In this document: positions 1-8,186 of the stretch, one piece after another | How positions within the stretch are numbered: position 1 is the first letter of the stretch | How the letters are laid out: each line of letters opens with the position of its first letter | IMG/VR virus record: IMGVR_UViG_3300048044_000016 | Coordinates: 1 to 58,163 of that record | Strand: one strand, 5' to 3' | Source of the DNA: a virus | Length of the DNA stretch: 58,163 nt | Program-made: the position numbers and the translations under genes | The notes under the pieces: generated by a model | What the model saw: the letters and a program-made list of their open reading frames with translations, nothing else | The model's database searches: none | What the model was told of the DNA's origin: nothing

Positions 1-169
1 TGGCTTTTAAAATTGGTTCATCGCCTTTGTACCACGAAAAAAGAGTCCTCTGATTGACAGCAAGGAAAACCGCAGCCTCTGGAATCGTATAAGTGGGCAA
101 AGTACGGATGTCTTGTCCCTTAGCGCGTATTGGCTTTTCCTTGATCATTTCGCAACCACTGTAGAACAT
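1..169 (-). CDS. DUF433-family protein, N-terminal part (runs off left edge)
   Basis: The minus strand reads MFYSGCEMIKEKPIRAKG and continues TYTIPEAAVFLAVNQRTLFS-W up to the window edge. A 'TIPEAA..L....RTL.SW' helix-turn-helix start is typical of the long form of DUF433 proteins, which are often antitoxin-like partners of PIN-type proteins. The ATG at 169-167 lies one base after the TAA of the preceding signal-peptide gene, so the two are translationally coupled. The matching C-terminal half appears at the right edge (58028-58163). About 80-100 middle residues are missing, which suggests the genome is a circle cut within this gene. The family name comes from pattern recognition and the function in a phage is unknown. 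Confidence 0.6.
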   Translation of the reverse strand, partial: MFYSGCEMIKEKPIRAKGQDIRTLPTYTIPEAAVFLAVNQRTLFSWYKGDEPILKA

Positions 170-170
170 T

Positions 171-761
171 TTAGAGCACCTTTGCGATAAACTTTGGAGT
201 ACCTGAATTAACTGAACTTGTGGGCATGAGCATATGGGCTATCTCGCCCAACCTGTGCTCCGCATCATAGGGAGGCGGAAAATCAAATTTGATTGGACCA
301 TTTGCGCCCATAAACCAAATTACTGTGCTGCCGCTTGTAGCTGTTGCGATCACATAAATCGCCGTAGGCGTAATACTTGATGTATAGATACCCGCGTAGC
401 CATCGACGCTTAACTTTACTTGCAGCGTTGACAGATTTGAAATAGATATAACCGCTGAATAGGTTTCACTAGACCAAGAAGTGCTACTCCATTCCTTAAA
501 ATTAGTGAAACCACCTCCACTATCTAAACTGAAATAAGCACCAGCATCTCCGTGAAAAACCGATCCACTAGAAGTTACAAATACAGTAATGGCACCACTA
601 ACTACCTGACTGGACCACAAGTATGTTGTAGAGGCAGCGCATGGACTAGATGACCCAGAAGTGCAAGAGGTGGCAACTAGCGTCGTACTTGTATTGTAAG
701 ACGTTGCTTTTGCACCAACTGATATAAGCACCAGTAGGATAATAGTAATTAATCTTTTCAT
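171..761 (-). CDS. Secreted/fibre-associated beta-rich protein with signal peptide
   Basis: This 196-aa protein is not recognised. I chose the ATG at 761 because AAGGA precedes it and it starts a clean Sec signal peptide (MKRLITIILLV then SVGAKA); an upstream in-frame ATG would add eight residues and bury the signal. The mature part is rich in Ser, Thr and Gly with alternating hydrophobics (beta structure) and one Cys pair near the N-terminus. It lies directly downstream of the long fibre gene (stop at 770) and upstream of the DUF433 gene. An accessory fibre or adhesin-like role is inferred from position only. The segment is AT-richer than its neighbours and lacks the GTCCTGA motif found elsewhere. 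Confidence 0.6.
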   Translation of the reverse strand: MKRLITIILLVLISVGAKATSYNTSTTLVATSCTSGSSSPCAASTTYLWSSQVVSGAITVFVTSSGSVFHGDAGAYFSLDSGGGFTNFKEWSSTSWSSETYSAVISISNLSTLQVKLSVDGYAGIYTSSITPTAIYVIATATSGSTVIWFMGANGPIKFDFPPPYDAEHRLGEIAHMLMPTSSVNSGTPKFIAKVL

Positions 762-769
762 TTTTGTCC

Positions 770-2893
770 TTAGTAAGTCGCGCAAATTGTAAGAGACAGT
801 CCTGCCGCCGTTGCGTCTGCCGTAGATGGGGCATAAACTTCGTATGCATTTCCAGCAGCGACACTTAAGCCGCTAGACCAGCTAAATGTTCCAATACTTG
901 CCGATGCAGCAAACGTGACAGTGCCAAAGCTAACACCATTGTAATCAAGATTAAATGTCGTACTTGCCGTCGCCGCATGAAGCAATCTTGCTTGTGATGT
1001 GCAAGATACACCTACCGCAGTTACTGTGCTATATAAAGTCATATTTACAGGAATTTGTAACCAACTAACTGCCGCAGATGAGGAATACACGCTATTACTC
1101 ATGTCGGAAAATCCGAGGTAGTGGACCATTGCTGAGATTGTGCCGCCAAGCGTTACTGCGTCAGTAAACGATGCAGTAGTGCCACTTAAAGCTCCAGTCA
1201 AACTTCCACCAGACAGCGGAAGGTAGCTTCCCAACGTAGAAGACAACACCACGTTTCCGCTTCCAGTGTAACCAGTGGTACTTAACGGAATTACTACGCC
1301 GTTGGAGTTGGAAAGGCTGGCGACAGTAACTGGATACAACATCGAAATACTACGCGTCTCGTTCGTATCTGCATTAGCTATGGTTAAAACAGAAGTCGGA
1401 GATGAACCACTTCCTACAATATTCGTAAATTCCCAATCTGAACTTATAGGTTGGCTAGTCGATGTAGAGTAATAGCTTCCCGCAATGTACAAGTTGTTAC
1501 TATTGTAGTTGGTCAACGAAGTTGCCGCCGCTTGCGGCCTGACAGTTACAGTACCATACAAATCAATGGTGTTTCCCGCTCCTGATGTCCCAAAAGTAGT
1601 GTTACCTGTAAAATTTGCCGTTGTTCCCGTCAAGCCTCCCGTCAATGTTCCACCAGACAGCGGAAGATAACTTCCTAATGTAGAAGACAACACTACACTC
1701 CCGCTGCCGGTCGTTGCAATATCTCCTAGAGTCCCTCCATTGTTATAAAGCACATGCCCAGTCGTGCTGCCGCTCACCGTGGTCGTGCCCACCGTAATGC
1801 CCGAAGTCGAAGCGGTAACAGTGCACGAACTGCCCAGTGTGCAGGTCTGCCCATTCACGGTTGTCGAAGTAGATGGCGTGCCAGTCAACTGACTATACGG
1901 CAGTGAGAGCGCCGACAGCGTCGTTAATGTAGAGTTTCTTGTCGCCGTGATATTAGCCGCTGTGCCTGTCGTGTTCTGGTTCCACGTTGGAACCGTACCT
2001 GACAAAGCCGAGTACGGAATGGTGGCGACTGTGCCAAGTGCTCCAGACGCGTTATTGGTCACGTAGCCAGCAGTGGTCAGCCCCGAATCCGTGATTCCAC
2101 CCGCATGTAGACTAGCGTTTGCCGACGCTGAGCCTAGATACACATCGGTTACGCTGCTGTTGCCGATAACCGCTGTGTTGCTCCCTGCTCCGATTGCGCT
2201 ATAGCCAATCACAATCTCGTTCGTATCGCTGGCAGCAGCAGCTTTGGTAAAGTTTCCTTCAAACACTGAATTGCTCGAATTGATATTTCCTGTCGTGCCG
2301 TCCGCAAGATACCAGCCAGATTGAAGCCCAATGGCAATGTTGGAGTTGCCGGTGGTGTTGTCATAGAGCGCAGTATACCCATTCGCGGTGTTGTCGGAGC
2401 CGGTGGTGTTGGAGAAGAGCGCATACATCCCATTCGCGGTGTTGTTGACGCCGGTGCCATTCAGGTTTCCCGCTCCACCAGAGTAGTAGTTATTGAGTGA
2501 TGTCTGCGACTGGAGAGCAGGAACCCCATTTAACAAAACACCGTTCGAACCTATAGTCGTTGGTGTCGCAGTGCCAGCCGCGACGGCGCCTGAGAACGAT
2601 GCGCTGGTGCCGTTGAGTGCGCCGGTCAGCGTGCCGCCCGTTGTAGGAAGATTTTTCACCCAACCAGAATTCGTACACTTGTACTCGACATTATTCGTCG
2701 TGTCCTGATAAGACTGTCCCCACTCTGCGCCATAAGGATAGACGGTGTAGTTTCCATTTTGCGTACAGGTGATCGTTGGCGCACCCGATCCAGTCAGAAG
2801 GTTCCATGCGACCTGATAGGTTGGATCAATTTGCGTCTGAGCAAACATAAGCGTGGAACTGATCAGGAAAAGCAGTGCGGCGAGTCGTTTCAT
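770..2893 (-). CDS. Tail fibre protein with N-terminal signal peptide
   Basis: A 707-aa receptor-binding fibre candidate. It begins with a Sec-type signal (MKRLAALLFLISSTLMFAQ). Near residues 45-75 is a 'QSYQDTTNNVEYKC..SGW' segment, followed by repeated 'LPLSGGTLTG.L.GT.A.F' units (around residues 85, 410 and 560) typical of phage fibre shafts. Around residues 145-200 there are NTANG / NTTG-type repeats resembling trimeric beta-roll (YadA-head-like) motifs. The C-terminus (residues 610-707) is a compact Cys-containing domain that could bind receptor. It follows the gpJ-like baseplate gene. A signal peptide on a virion fibre is unusual. Most of the gene lacks the GTCCTGA motif; the single copy (2702) lies near its 5' end. 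Confidence 0.8.
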   Translation of the reverse strand: MKRLAALLFLISSTLMFAQTQIDPTYQVAWNLLTGSGAPTITCTQNGNYTVYPYGAEWGQSYQDTTNNVEYKCTNSGWVKNLPTTGGTLTGALNGTSASFSGAVAAGTATPTTIGSNGVLLNGVPALQSQTSLNNYYSGGAGNLNGTGVNNTANGMYALFSNTTGSDNTANGYTALYDNTTGNSNIAIGLQSGWYLADGTTGNINSSNSVFEGNFTKAAAASDTNEIVIGYSAIGAGSNTAVIGNSSVTDVYLGSASANASLHAGGITDSGLTTAGYVTNNASGALGTVATIPYSALSGTVPTWNQNTTGTAANITATRNSTLTTLSALSLPYSQLTGTPSTSTTVNGQTCTLGSSCTVTASTSGITVGTTTVSGSTTGHVLYNNGGTLGDIATTGSGSVVLSSTLGSYLPLSGGTLTGGLTGTTANFTGNTTFGTSGAGNTIDLYGTVTVRPQAAATSLTNYNSNNLYIAGSYYSTSTSQPISSDWEFTNIVGSGSSPTSVLTIANADTNETRSISMLYPVTVASLSNSNGVVIPLSTTGYTGSGNVVLSSTLGSYLPLSGGSLTGALSGTTASFTDAVTLGGTISAMVHYLGFSDMSNSVYSSSAAVSWLQIPVNMTLYSTVTAVGVSCTSQARLLHAATASTTFNLDYNGVSFGTVTFAASASIGTFSWSSGLSVAAGNAYEVYAPSTADATAAGLSLTICATY

Positions 2894-2910
2894 GCTGAAG
2901 TCTCCTTAGT

Positions 2911-4197
2911 CTAGCTTACTGGTTGGTTCTTTGGGCCCATAACGATGGTAAGATTTACCGCTGTGCAATTCGCCCATTGTCCCGCTGTGAGCAAGAAGCT
3001 ACCGTCCGAGGTTGGCGTGAGTGGTGTACCGCCGATGTTCGCGGCAAGTGTCAGTTGCATGTCGTAGACCCCCGACACGCTGAGAGATGATTGCCACTGG
3101 CTCAGGACTATATCCTGCTCAATGTTGGCGGCAAGAGTAAGAGCAAGATTCTGCGCCGCCGTAGTGATACCCGCGGAAATGGTCGAGTAACTGGCATTGG
3201 CGTAGAGCGTGATCGCCCCGGTAACAGTGTAATCAACTTCGGTCACAGCCGAAACCAGAACAGTGTCGCAAAGAGGACGCACGGTCTGCGCACTGAGAGC
3301 CGATTGAACAGCGGAAAGCAGCGTGCCAGAGGCGATGCCATCGCTGTTTGGGGATGCAGACGGTTGCGTTACGGGTCCTGTCAGGACGTAGACCTGCACC
3401 GTCCCTGGCGTTGTTGGGTTTGTCGGGACTTGGGCGTCAACAATGGTTGAACTCACGTCAAGTGCAAGAGATCGGTACTGTCCAGACGGGCCGGCCGTCG
3501 TGAGGTTGTTCGGTGCCGCCTGGATGCGTGTGCGGTAGTGGTTGTCTCCAGCAGTCGTTCCGGCTGGCTCACCCGCCGTTCCGTTGGCGGTCGTCGTCGT
3601 GTTGGCGACGGCAGAGACAAGCGGGAAAGAACCCATCAGGACACTGACCTGTCCGGCGAGGTAGCCGTTGCCGCTGAGTCCTGCCGTAGTGCATTGCGCC
3701 GCCACGGTGCCGACTGTCTGCCCTGCGGAGATAGTGAGCGCTGCCGTCGTGGCGAAGATGTAGAGCCCATCAGTGGTGCCAACCTGCGTACCGGAGGCTA
3801 TCGTGGTGTCGGATGACTGTGCCGCGGTGAGGGTGAACTGTAACGTCGTCGTGGCGTACTGCGCGGGGAGACGATTGCAGTCCAGATACTCGCCGAGGTA
3901 GTCCAGCATCGGGTAGACGGCGAACGCGAGCAGGTTCTGAAGGCCGCAATACTGTATCGCGTTCCGGACCAGAATCTCTCGATAAGCGTAGAGGTTGATA
4001 AGCAACTGCTCGACCTGGGCCGGGTAGAGGGTTCTGCTGGTATCTGTCTCGAACTTGCTCACCATGTCGTTCAGGACTAGCGTTGAGTCGAGCCCATCTG
4101 AGTCGTTGACGAATGATGGCGTAGGCAGGTCAACAGGAACCGTCTGAGGGGTGCCGGTGGCCGCAGGGAACGATTGATTTGGGACGATGACCGGCAT
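2911..4197 (-). CDS. J: Baseplate wedge protein J (gp47/gpJ family)
   Basis: This 428-aa protein matches the baseplate J family of P2- and Mu-like phages, which builds the wedge around the tail tip. The N-terminus has the family's 'LY..QVEQLLINLYAYRE.LVRNAI' helix, then 'LDYLGE' and a Thr/Ala-rich beta domain containing '.GT.V.T.DG..F'. The ATG directly abuts the TAA of the upstream gp25-like gene, with GGAGG nine bases before it. In P2 the order is V-W-J-I-H; here V, W and J are present and gpI appears at the other end of the window, which supports a circular map. Confidence 0.88.
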   Translation of the reverse strand: MPVIVPNQSFPAATGTPQTVPVDLPTPSFVNDSDGLDSTLVLNDMVSKFETDTSRTLYPAQVEQLLINLYAYREILVRNAIQYCGLQNLLAFAVYPMLDYLGEYLDCNRLPAQYATTTLQFTLTAAQSSDTTIASGTQVGTTDGLYIFATTAALTISAGQTVGTVAAQCTTAGLSGNGYLAGQVSVLMGSFPLVSAVANTTTTANGTAGEPAGTTAGDNHYRTRIQAAPNNLTTAGPSGQYRSLALDVSSTIVDAQVPTNPTTPGTVQVYVLTGPVTQPSASPNSDGIASGTLLSAVQSALSAQTVRPLCDTVLVSAVTEVDYTVTGAITLYANASYSTISAGITTAAQNLALTLAANIEQDIVLSQWQSSLSVSGVYDMQLTLAANIGGTPLTPTSDGSFLLTAGQWANCTAVNLTIVMGPKNQPVS

Positions 4198-4647
4198 TTA
4201 GGAAGATCCTCCCACAGATATTGTCGTGCTCTCTGTGCCTATCGTAGTCGTGGTAGAACTGCTCGATCCCATGTCCGGTTTCCAGTTGATCGTCACATCG
4301 AGAGTCCCGATGTTCGTTGTGCTGGCTACCACATCGACGCTCTCAAGTGTGATACGTGTTTCCCAATCGTCAATGGCCGCAGAGATGGCGCCGATGATGG
4401 CCGGAATTGCTGCGGTGAGCGGGCGGTCAAGGAACTGCGTCAGATCGCATCCAAATGTCGGCCGGAATGGATCTTCTCCGGGGATTGTCGAAAAGATTAT
4501 CTTGAGGCATTGATGAACATCCGCGTAGGATTGGCAAACTTGTCCGAGTCCTGATCCCGGTCCGCCTCCCGCTGTCGAGTCGAGCATCAGCTCCCAACTC
4601 GATGACTGGATGTTGGTGAGGGTCGCGTATGGGAAAGTCGTTGCCAT
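4198..4647 (-). CDS. W: Baseplate wedge protein W (gp25-like)
   Basis: A 149-aa member of the GPW/gp25 family, a baseplate wedge component that can initiate sheath assembly. The diagnostic stretch is 'IFSTIPGEDPFRPTFGCDL' at about residues 52-70, followed by 'AI.AIDDWETRITLESV', which matches the family's C-terminal half. It lies between a hypothetical gene and gpJ, with stop and start codons abutting on both sides, as expected in a baseplate operon. Length is usual for the family. Confidence 0.9.
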   Translation of the reverse strand: MATTFPYATLTNIQSSSWELMLDSTAGGGPGSGLGQVCQSYADVHQCLKIIFSTIPGEDPFRPTFGCDLTQFLDRPLTAAIPAIIGAISAAIDDWETRITLESVDVVASTTNIGTLDVTINWKPDMGSSSSTTTTIGTESTTISVGGSS

Positions 4648-5181
4648 CTAGATCACACATCCTAGTTTAGACTGAGCATTCGCAACGGCCTCAGTCAATG
4701 TAAGCGTAGCATTTGCGATAGCCGTCGTCAGCCTTGTCACGGCAGCAACTAAAAGGGCCTCTTGCTCCGCAATTTGAAGTTGTTGCCCAGTGTATGCGGC
4801 ATATGGACCCGCGTAAGCGTTGATGACTTTCTGTATCCACGTTAGAACGGAGGGAAGGTCTGTCGGAACAATCATCAATGACTCTAATACCTGCATCTCT
4901 GTCATGATGTTGGCTTGCATTTTGGCAATGTCAGAAGTGGCCTTGTTTGTGTTCTGTGTGGTTTTCGATGATATTTTCGCAAACTTCTCAGTTACCTGTA
5001 CTGCCAAAAGAGCAAGTTGTCCGCACGGTGATAGGACTCCTGGAATCGCCAGCGTACCGTTCGGCAACGGTTGAGATTCGATGCTCGAGATCTGTTTGTT
5101 CACATATGCGGTGTACTTGTTGATGTACGTCGCAGCTTTATTGAGTTCGGTGATCGTCGATTGGAAGTAGGCTGTATTCAT
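4648..5181 (-). CDS. Hypothetical helical protein in baseplate operon
   Basis: A 177-aa protein, not recognised. I prefer the ATG at 5181 (GAGG six bases upstream) over a TTG at 5196 that overlaps the preceding stop codon. The sequence is mostly alpha-helical, with long heptad-like stretches (residues 5-35 and 70-110) and Ala/Leu-rich C-terminal helices, and a single PCGQL motif near residue 52. Its place between the gpV-like spike and gp25 suggests a baseplate or tail-tip role, but no motif names it. Confidence 0.6.
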   Translation of the reverse strand: MNTAYFQSTITELNKAATYINKYTAYVNKQISSIESQPLPNGTLAIPGVLSPCGQLALLAVQVTEKFAKISSKTTQNTNKATSDIAKMQANIMTEMQVLESLMIVPTDLPSVLTWIQKVINAYAGPYAAYTGQQLQIAEQEALLVAAVTRLTTAIANATLTLTEAVANAQSKLGCVI

Positions 5182-5188
5182 TTTTACC

Positions 5189-5812
5189 TCACTCAATGTC
5201 GATGATTATTCCATCTTGCACTGTCACAGTTTGCCCGGTTGACGTGCTAAATGTCCCGGTTGCCCCAGAGCCAACATGTAGGTTCTGGTCAGTGTAGACC
5301 TCTCCAGTCAGGTCAATCTCGCCAATCTCTGCCGTCAGCCCTACATCTGAAGAGTCAACGGTGACGCTATCGTCCCCCACTGTCACGCTCGAAAGGTTAT
5401 CGGCGGTCTGAATTGTTGCGGTTCCAGCCGGGCAGATGCTCACCTTCAACGTAGACGTGACGCGGTTGTATTGGATTATCGTGCCATCTGCAAACTGAAT
5501 GTAGAAGTCTGAAGGAGTGAGTCCCGATGGTGCCGAGTCTACCTGTGACGGGACACTGCCGGTCACGATGCCGTTTTCGTCCCACTCATCCATGACGACG
5601 GAAACCTGCTCGCCGATGTCCGGTTGCCAAAAGAACTTGTCATTCTGTGTCTTCGGGACCTGGACCGGCAGCCACCATGACAGGACATTCGCCTGGTCAG
5701 GAAACTGCACGCGCACCCGGTATGGCGGCACAGACTCAATCTGCGCGACGATGCCCGTCCTGTAAGGCGGGTGGAACTGCTCCGTGTATGGTCCTCGTAC
5801 TGAGTCTGGCAT
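5189..5812 (-). CDS. V: Baseplate assembly protein V / tail spike (gpV/gp5 family)
   Basis: A 207-aa protein of the phage baseplate V family. After a short N-terminus it has the OB-fold (residues 15-95: 'GIVAQIESVPPYRVRVQFPD' then 'LPVQVP', 'DIGEQVSVVMDEWDENGIV'). The rest is a repetitive beta sequence of alternating small and hydrophobic residues ending with 'TVTVQDGIIIDIE', typical of a trimeric membrane-piercing spike helix. RBS GTAGGAGAG precedes the ATG. It lies next to the hub (gpD-like) and the wedge genes. Confidence 0.88.
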   Translation of the reverse strand: MPDSVRGPYTEQFHPPYRTGIVAQIESVPPYRVRVQFPDQANVLSWWLPVQVPKTQNDKFFWQPDIGEQVSVVMDEWDENGIVTGSVPSQVDSAPSGLTPSDFYIQFADGTIIQYNRVTSTLKVSICPAGTATIQTADNLSSVTVGDDSVTVDSSDVGLTAEIGEIDLTGEVYTDQNLHVGSGATGTFSTSTGQTVTVQDGIIIDIE

Positions 5813-5822
5813 CTACTCTCTC

Positions 5823-5963
5823 CTACAAAAACAAAATCAAAGCAAGAGCGCAAGATCCGAAAATGGCTAGCAGCACCAACTGCATCTTCTGGCCTGTCTC
5901 ATTCGAAACACTCCTAGGTTCTAAATCGTAAAAAGTGAAGTTTCCTATCTGTGTTGTCTTCAT
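5823..5963 (-). CDS. Small membrane protein, 46 aa
   Basis: A short ORF between the hub and spike genes encoding MKTTQIGNFTFYDLEPRSVS, then a transmembrane stretch (LVLLAIFGSCALALILFL) to the stop codon. GGAG lies nine bases upstream of the ATG, and the gene fits the 155-base gap exactly, starting four bases after the gpD-like stop. Function unknown; a C-terminally anchored or membrane-inserting peptide in a baseplate operon is odd. It is supported by RBS, fit and hydrophobicity, not by homology. Confidence 0.5.
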   Translation of the reverse strand: MKTTQIGNFTFYDLEPRSVSNETGQKMQLVLLAIFGSCALALILFL

Positions 5964-5966
5964 TTC

Positions 5967-7049
5967 TCACTCTCCGTAGTCATCTGAGGCAAACTGTGTT
6001 GCTGCCCCGGTTATCGTGGTCCTGAGTTCCAATGAGGTCTTGTAGCCGTTCCGGTCCAGCCGATGCTTGCCCTCATTGATGATCCATTTTATCGAATCAA
6101 TCGCCGTGCCAAACCCCGAGAGCATGACCGGATTGCCGGCCCGGTAGACCATCGAGCCTGGGATGATCATCTCGCCCTTCAGGACGTGCATATTGGCGGC
6201 GTGGAGATGGGCTTGTGCGCGCAGAGTGGCCTGCTGTGCGTTCTCTATCCGTTCCCGGACTAGTAGAGTGTCCTGAAGACCCAAATCAACGCCTTGGGTA
6301 GCTGTGGCTGCCGCATTGGCCGTTGCCTGGAGCAGCTTCTTCGAGTGCGGGTCGAAATACATCACCACGGCCTTCTTGTAGGTCTTGTCGCCGTGGTGCT
6401 GCTGGTGAATCCTGAATCGCGTATTGTCGGTCTTGTAGATGTACTGCGCGTTCTTGTCTTTGAGGTCCGTGATTTTCTTCGCGTCTAGCCCTGGTCGGCT
6501 GTAGAAGACGAGTTGATCGCCGCGGATCGTGAATTCGTAGTTGTGAGCGTTGGCGATGCGGTGCAGGAAACCGAGGTCTGTCTCAAGTCGCTGCGTTAGG
6601 CGCTGGTAGGGTACATCGGGACTCACCGCTGAGGAGTCCACGCTCATGCCGTACTGGTTGGCGATGGTATTTGCTATTGAGATGAGGGATTGGCCCTCGT
6701 AGGCGACTGATTTTGGCGTCCTGATGGCGTGAGTCACCCCGGCCTGGATGGCGCGAATTAGGAACGTGTCTGGTGGCCCCTCTGCCTCCCACTCGTCCAC
6801 TTCAAAGTTCCCGCAGGCCACGAGAGACTGGCCTTGATAACCAATTGACAGGCTGAGCGCTGTCCCAATCTTCGGAGGGCTGTTCGCCCACGCCCGCGCC
6901 GAGTCCTCCACCTGAATCTCCAGCACATTTGCCTTGCCCCCAATCGCCTCGTCGTAGTGGATGTGCTGGGAATGAGTCAGCAGGTTGCCGGCGACTTGAG
7001 TGCCGCCGATCTTGATTTGCCACGCCGGGATTTGAACGGATGCACTCAT
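5967..7049 (-). CDS. D: Baseplate hub / late control protein D family
   Basis: A 360-aa hub protein of the P2 gpD / T4 gp27 family, which forms the trimeric platform between tail tube and spike. Recognisable features are the N-terminal 'H.Q.IHYDEA.GGKANVLEIQVED', the 'SIGYQG..L..CG.FEVDEWE' strand pair, 'IRTPKSVAYEGQSL..IAN.IA' in the middle, 'ETDLGFLHRIANAHNYEFTI' (about residues 155-174) and a C-terminal '.PG.MVYRAGNPVMLSGFG'. It is followed by a small membrane gene and the spike, and preceded by the gpX-like LysM protein. Confidence 0.88.
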   Translation of the reverse strand: MSASVQIPAWQIKIGGTQVAGNLLTHSQHIHYDEAIGGKANVLEIQVEDSARAWANSPPKIGTALSLSIGYQGQSLVACGNFEVDEWEAEGPPDTFLIRAIQAGVTHAIRTPKSVAYEGQSLISIANTIANQYGMSVDSSAVSPDVPYQRLTQRLETDLGFLHRIANAHNYEFTIRGDQLVFYSRPGLDAKKITDLKDKNAQYIYKTDNTRFRIHQQHHGDKTYKKAVVMYFDPHSKKLLQATANAAATATQGVDLGLQDTLLVRERIENAQQATLRAQAHLHAANMHVLKGEMIIPGSMVYRAGNPVMLSGFGTAIDSIKWIINEGKHRLDRNGYKTSLELRTTITGAATQFASDDYGE

Positions 7050-7337
7050 TTAGTTCCACGGCGTGCTGCTGGTTGTGCTGGTCGCTGGCGTGATCAGCGG
7101 GACAAAAACCTGCACTCCCTGCGCCACGATGTCGCCAATCGGAATGCCGGGATTGTTCTGAATCAAGTCCTCAATCTGTGTGCTGTCTCCGTACATCCGA
7201 TACGCGATAGCATCCCAGCGTTCCCCTTTGGACACGTAGATGATTCCCGATGACGGCGCGGACGGGTTGACGTAGGTGGTAACGAGTGACGCTGTCAGGA
7301 CTCCACTTCCACCGTTTGGTATCACGACATTCGGCAT
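7050..7337 (-). CDS. X: Tail protein X (LysM-like)
   Basis: A 95-aa tail X family protein. The core 'YVSKGERWDAIAYRMYGDST' followed by 'LIQNNPGIP' and 'GVQVFVPL' is the LysM-like fold of gpX, which joins the hub to the tube. It sits between gpU-like and gpD-like genes in the P2-type order U-X-D, with stop and start abutting on both sides. Confidence 0.85.
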   Translation of the reverse strand: MPNVVIPNGGSGVLTASLVTTYVNPSAPSSGIIYVSKGERWDAIAYRMYGDSTQIEDLIQNNPGIPIGDIVAQGVQVFVPLITPATSTTSSTPWN

Positions 7338-8186
7338 TTAGGCAGCCCTCGCAATGATACTTGCCGCAATTGAGGTGTATCGGGTGATCCCAAACGATGC
7401 GAGTAAAGACGTCGAATTGGCGTTTGCCTCAGACAAAATAGAGGCATAAGGCGGAGAACTGATAATCCCTGATATTGTGCTGGTCACGGCCAAAGCTGCA
7501 CTGTTCATCGCGGCGGTTGTGACTGTTTCGCCTGTCCAGCTACTTGTCTCCTTCAACAGGGAATCAATACCTGTGGATAGCGCTGATGTCCATGATGCGC
7601 TTACGGATTTACCCGCACTTAGAAGTTGGGTAGATACTGAGTTGAACTTTTTAAGTGCTTGCAAAAGTTTATTTGGAGCTGCTGATGCCGGGGACTTGAC
7701 TAGCGTTGATCCCTTTGCCGCGCTCTGTGAAGTGGTGAGCCCTGGGGGATTGGTGTTGATTGTCGAGTTGCCGATGGTCCCGACCGTCATGGTGTTGCTT
7801 TGGAGTGTGGACGGTGCGACATACTCGGTTAGCTCAAGATCCATCTCCGCTGCGATTACAGAGCCGTCGTCTGCCATCCACCGCTGCTTTAGCCGGTAGT
7901 TCGAGATGACGAAGGTCCCGAGGATGTTCTTGTTCCCAAAGACGAACTGCTGCGGAACGTGGAAGTCGGCAAGCTGTGTCAGGGCGTCAATGGCCGTCTG
8001 TGGCTTGCACCAGAAGTTGTGAAGGTAGATCGACAGTTCAACGTGGCGCAAGTTGTCGTAGATCCACTGCAATATGGGAGGCGCACCGATTACGTTGAGT
8101 GCTTCGTAGTGGTACTTTTTCTCGATCTCCAGCTTGGTAGGACTCGCAAGAGGCTGAAATGAGATGGGACCAAAAGATGCGAACAT
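7338..8186 (-). CDS. U: Tail protein U family with C-terminal extension
   Basis: A 282-aa protein. The first ~135 residues match the gpU family ('FQPLASPTKLEIEKKYHYEA', 'PPILQWIYDNLRHVELSIYL', 'ISNYRLKQRWMADDGSV.A', 'LELTEYV'). The remaining ~145 residues form a Ser/Ala/Thr-rich helical tail without clear match, so the protein is about twice the usual gpU length. Its ATG overlaps the tape measure stop as TAATG. Calling it U rests on the N-terminal domain and the order tape measure - U - X - D. Confidence 0.8.
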   Translation of the reverse strand: MFASFGPISFQPLASPTKLEIEKKYHYEALNVIGAPPILQWIYDNLRHVELSIYLHNFWCKPQTAIDALTQLADFHVPQQFVFGNKNILGTFVISNYRLKQRWMADDGSVIAAEMDLELTEYVAPSTLQSNTMTVGTIGNSTINTNPPGLTTSQSAAKGSTLVKSPASAAPNKLLQALKKFNSVSTQLLSAGKSVSASWTSALSTGIDSLLKETSSWTGETVTTAAMNSAALAVTSTISGIISSPPYASILSEANANSTSLLASFGITRYTSIAASIIARAA

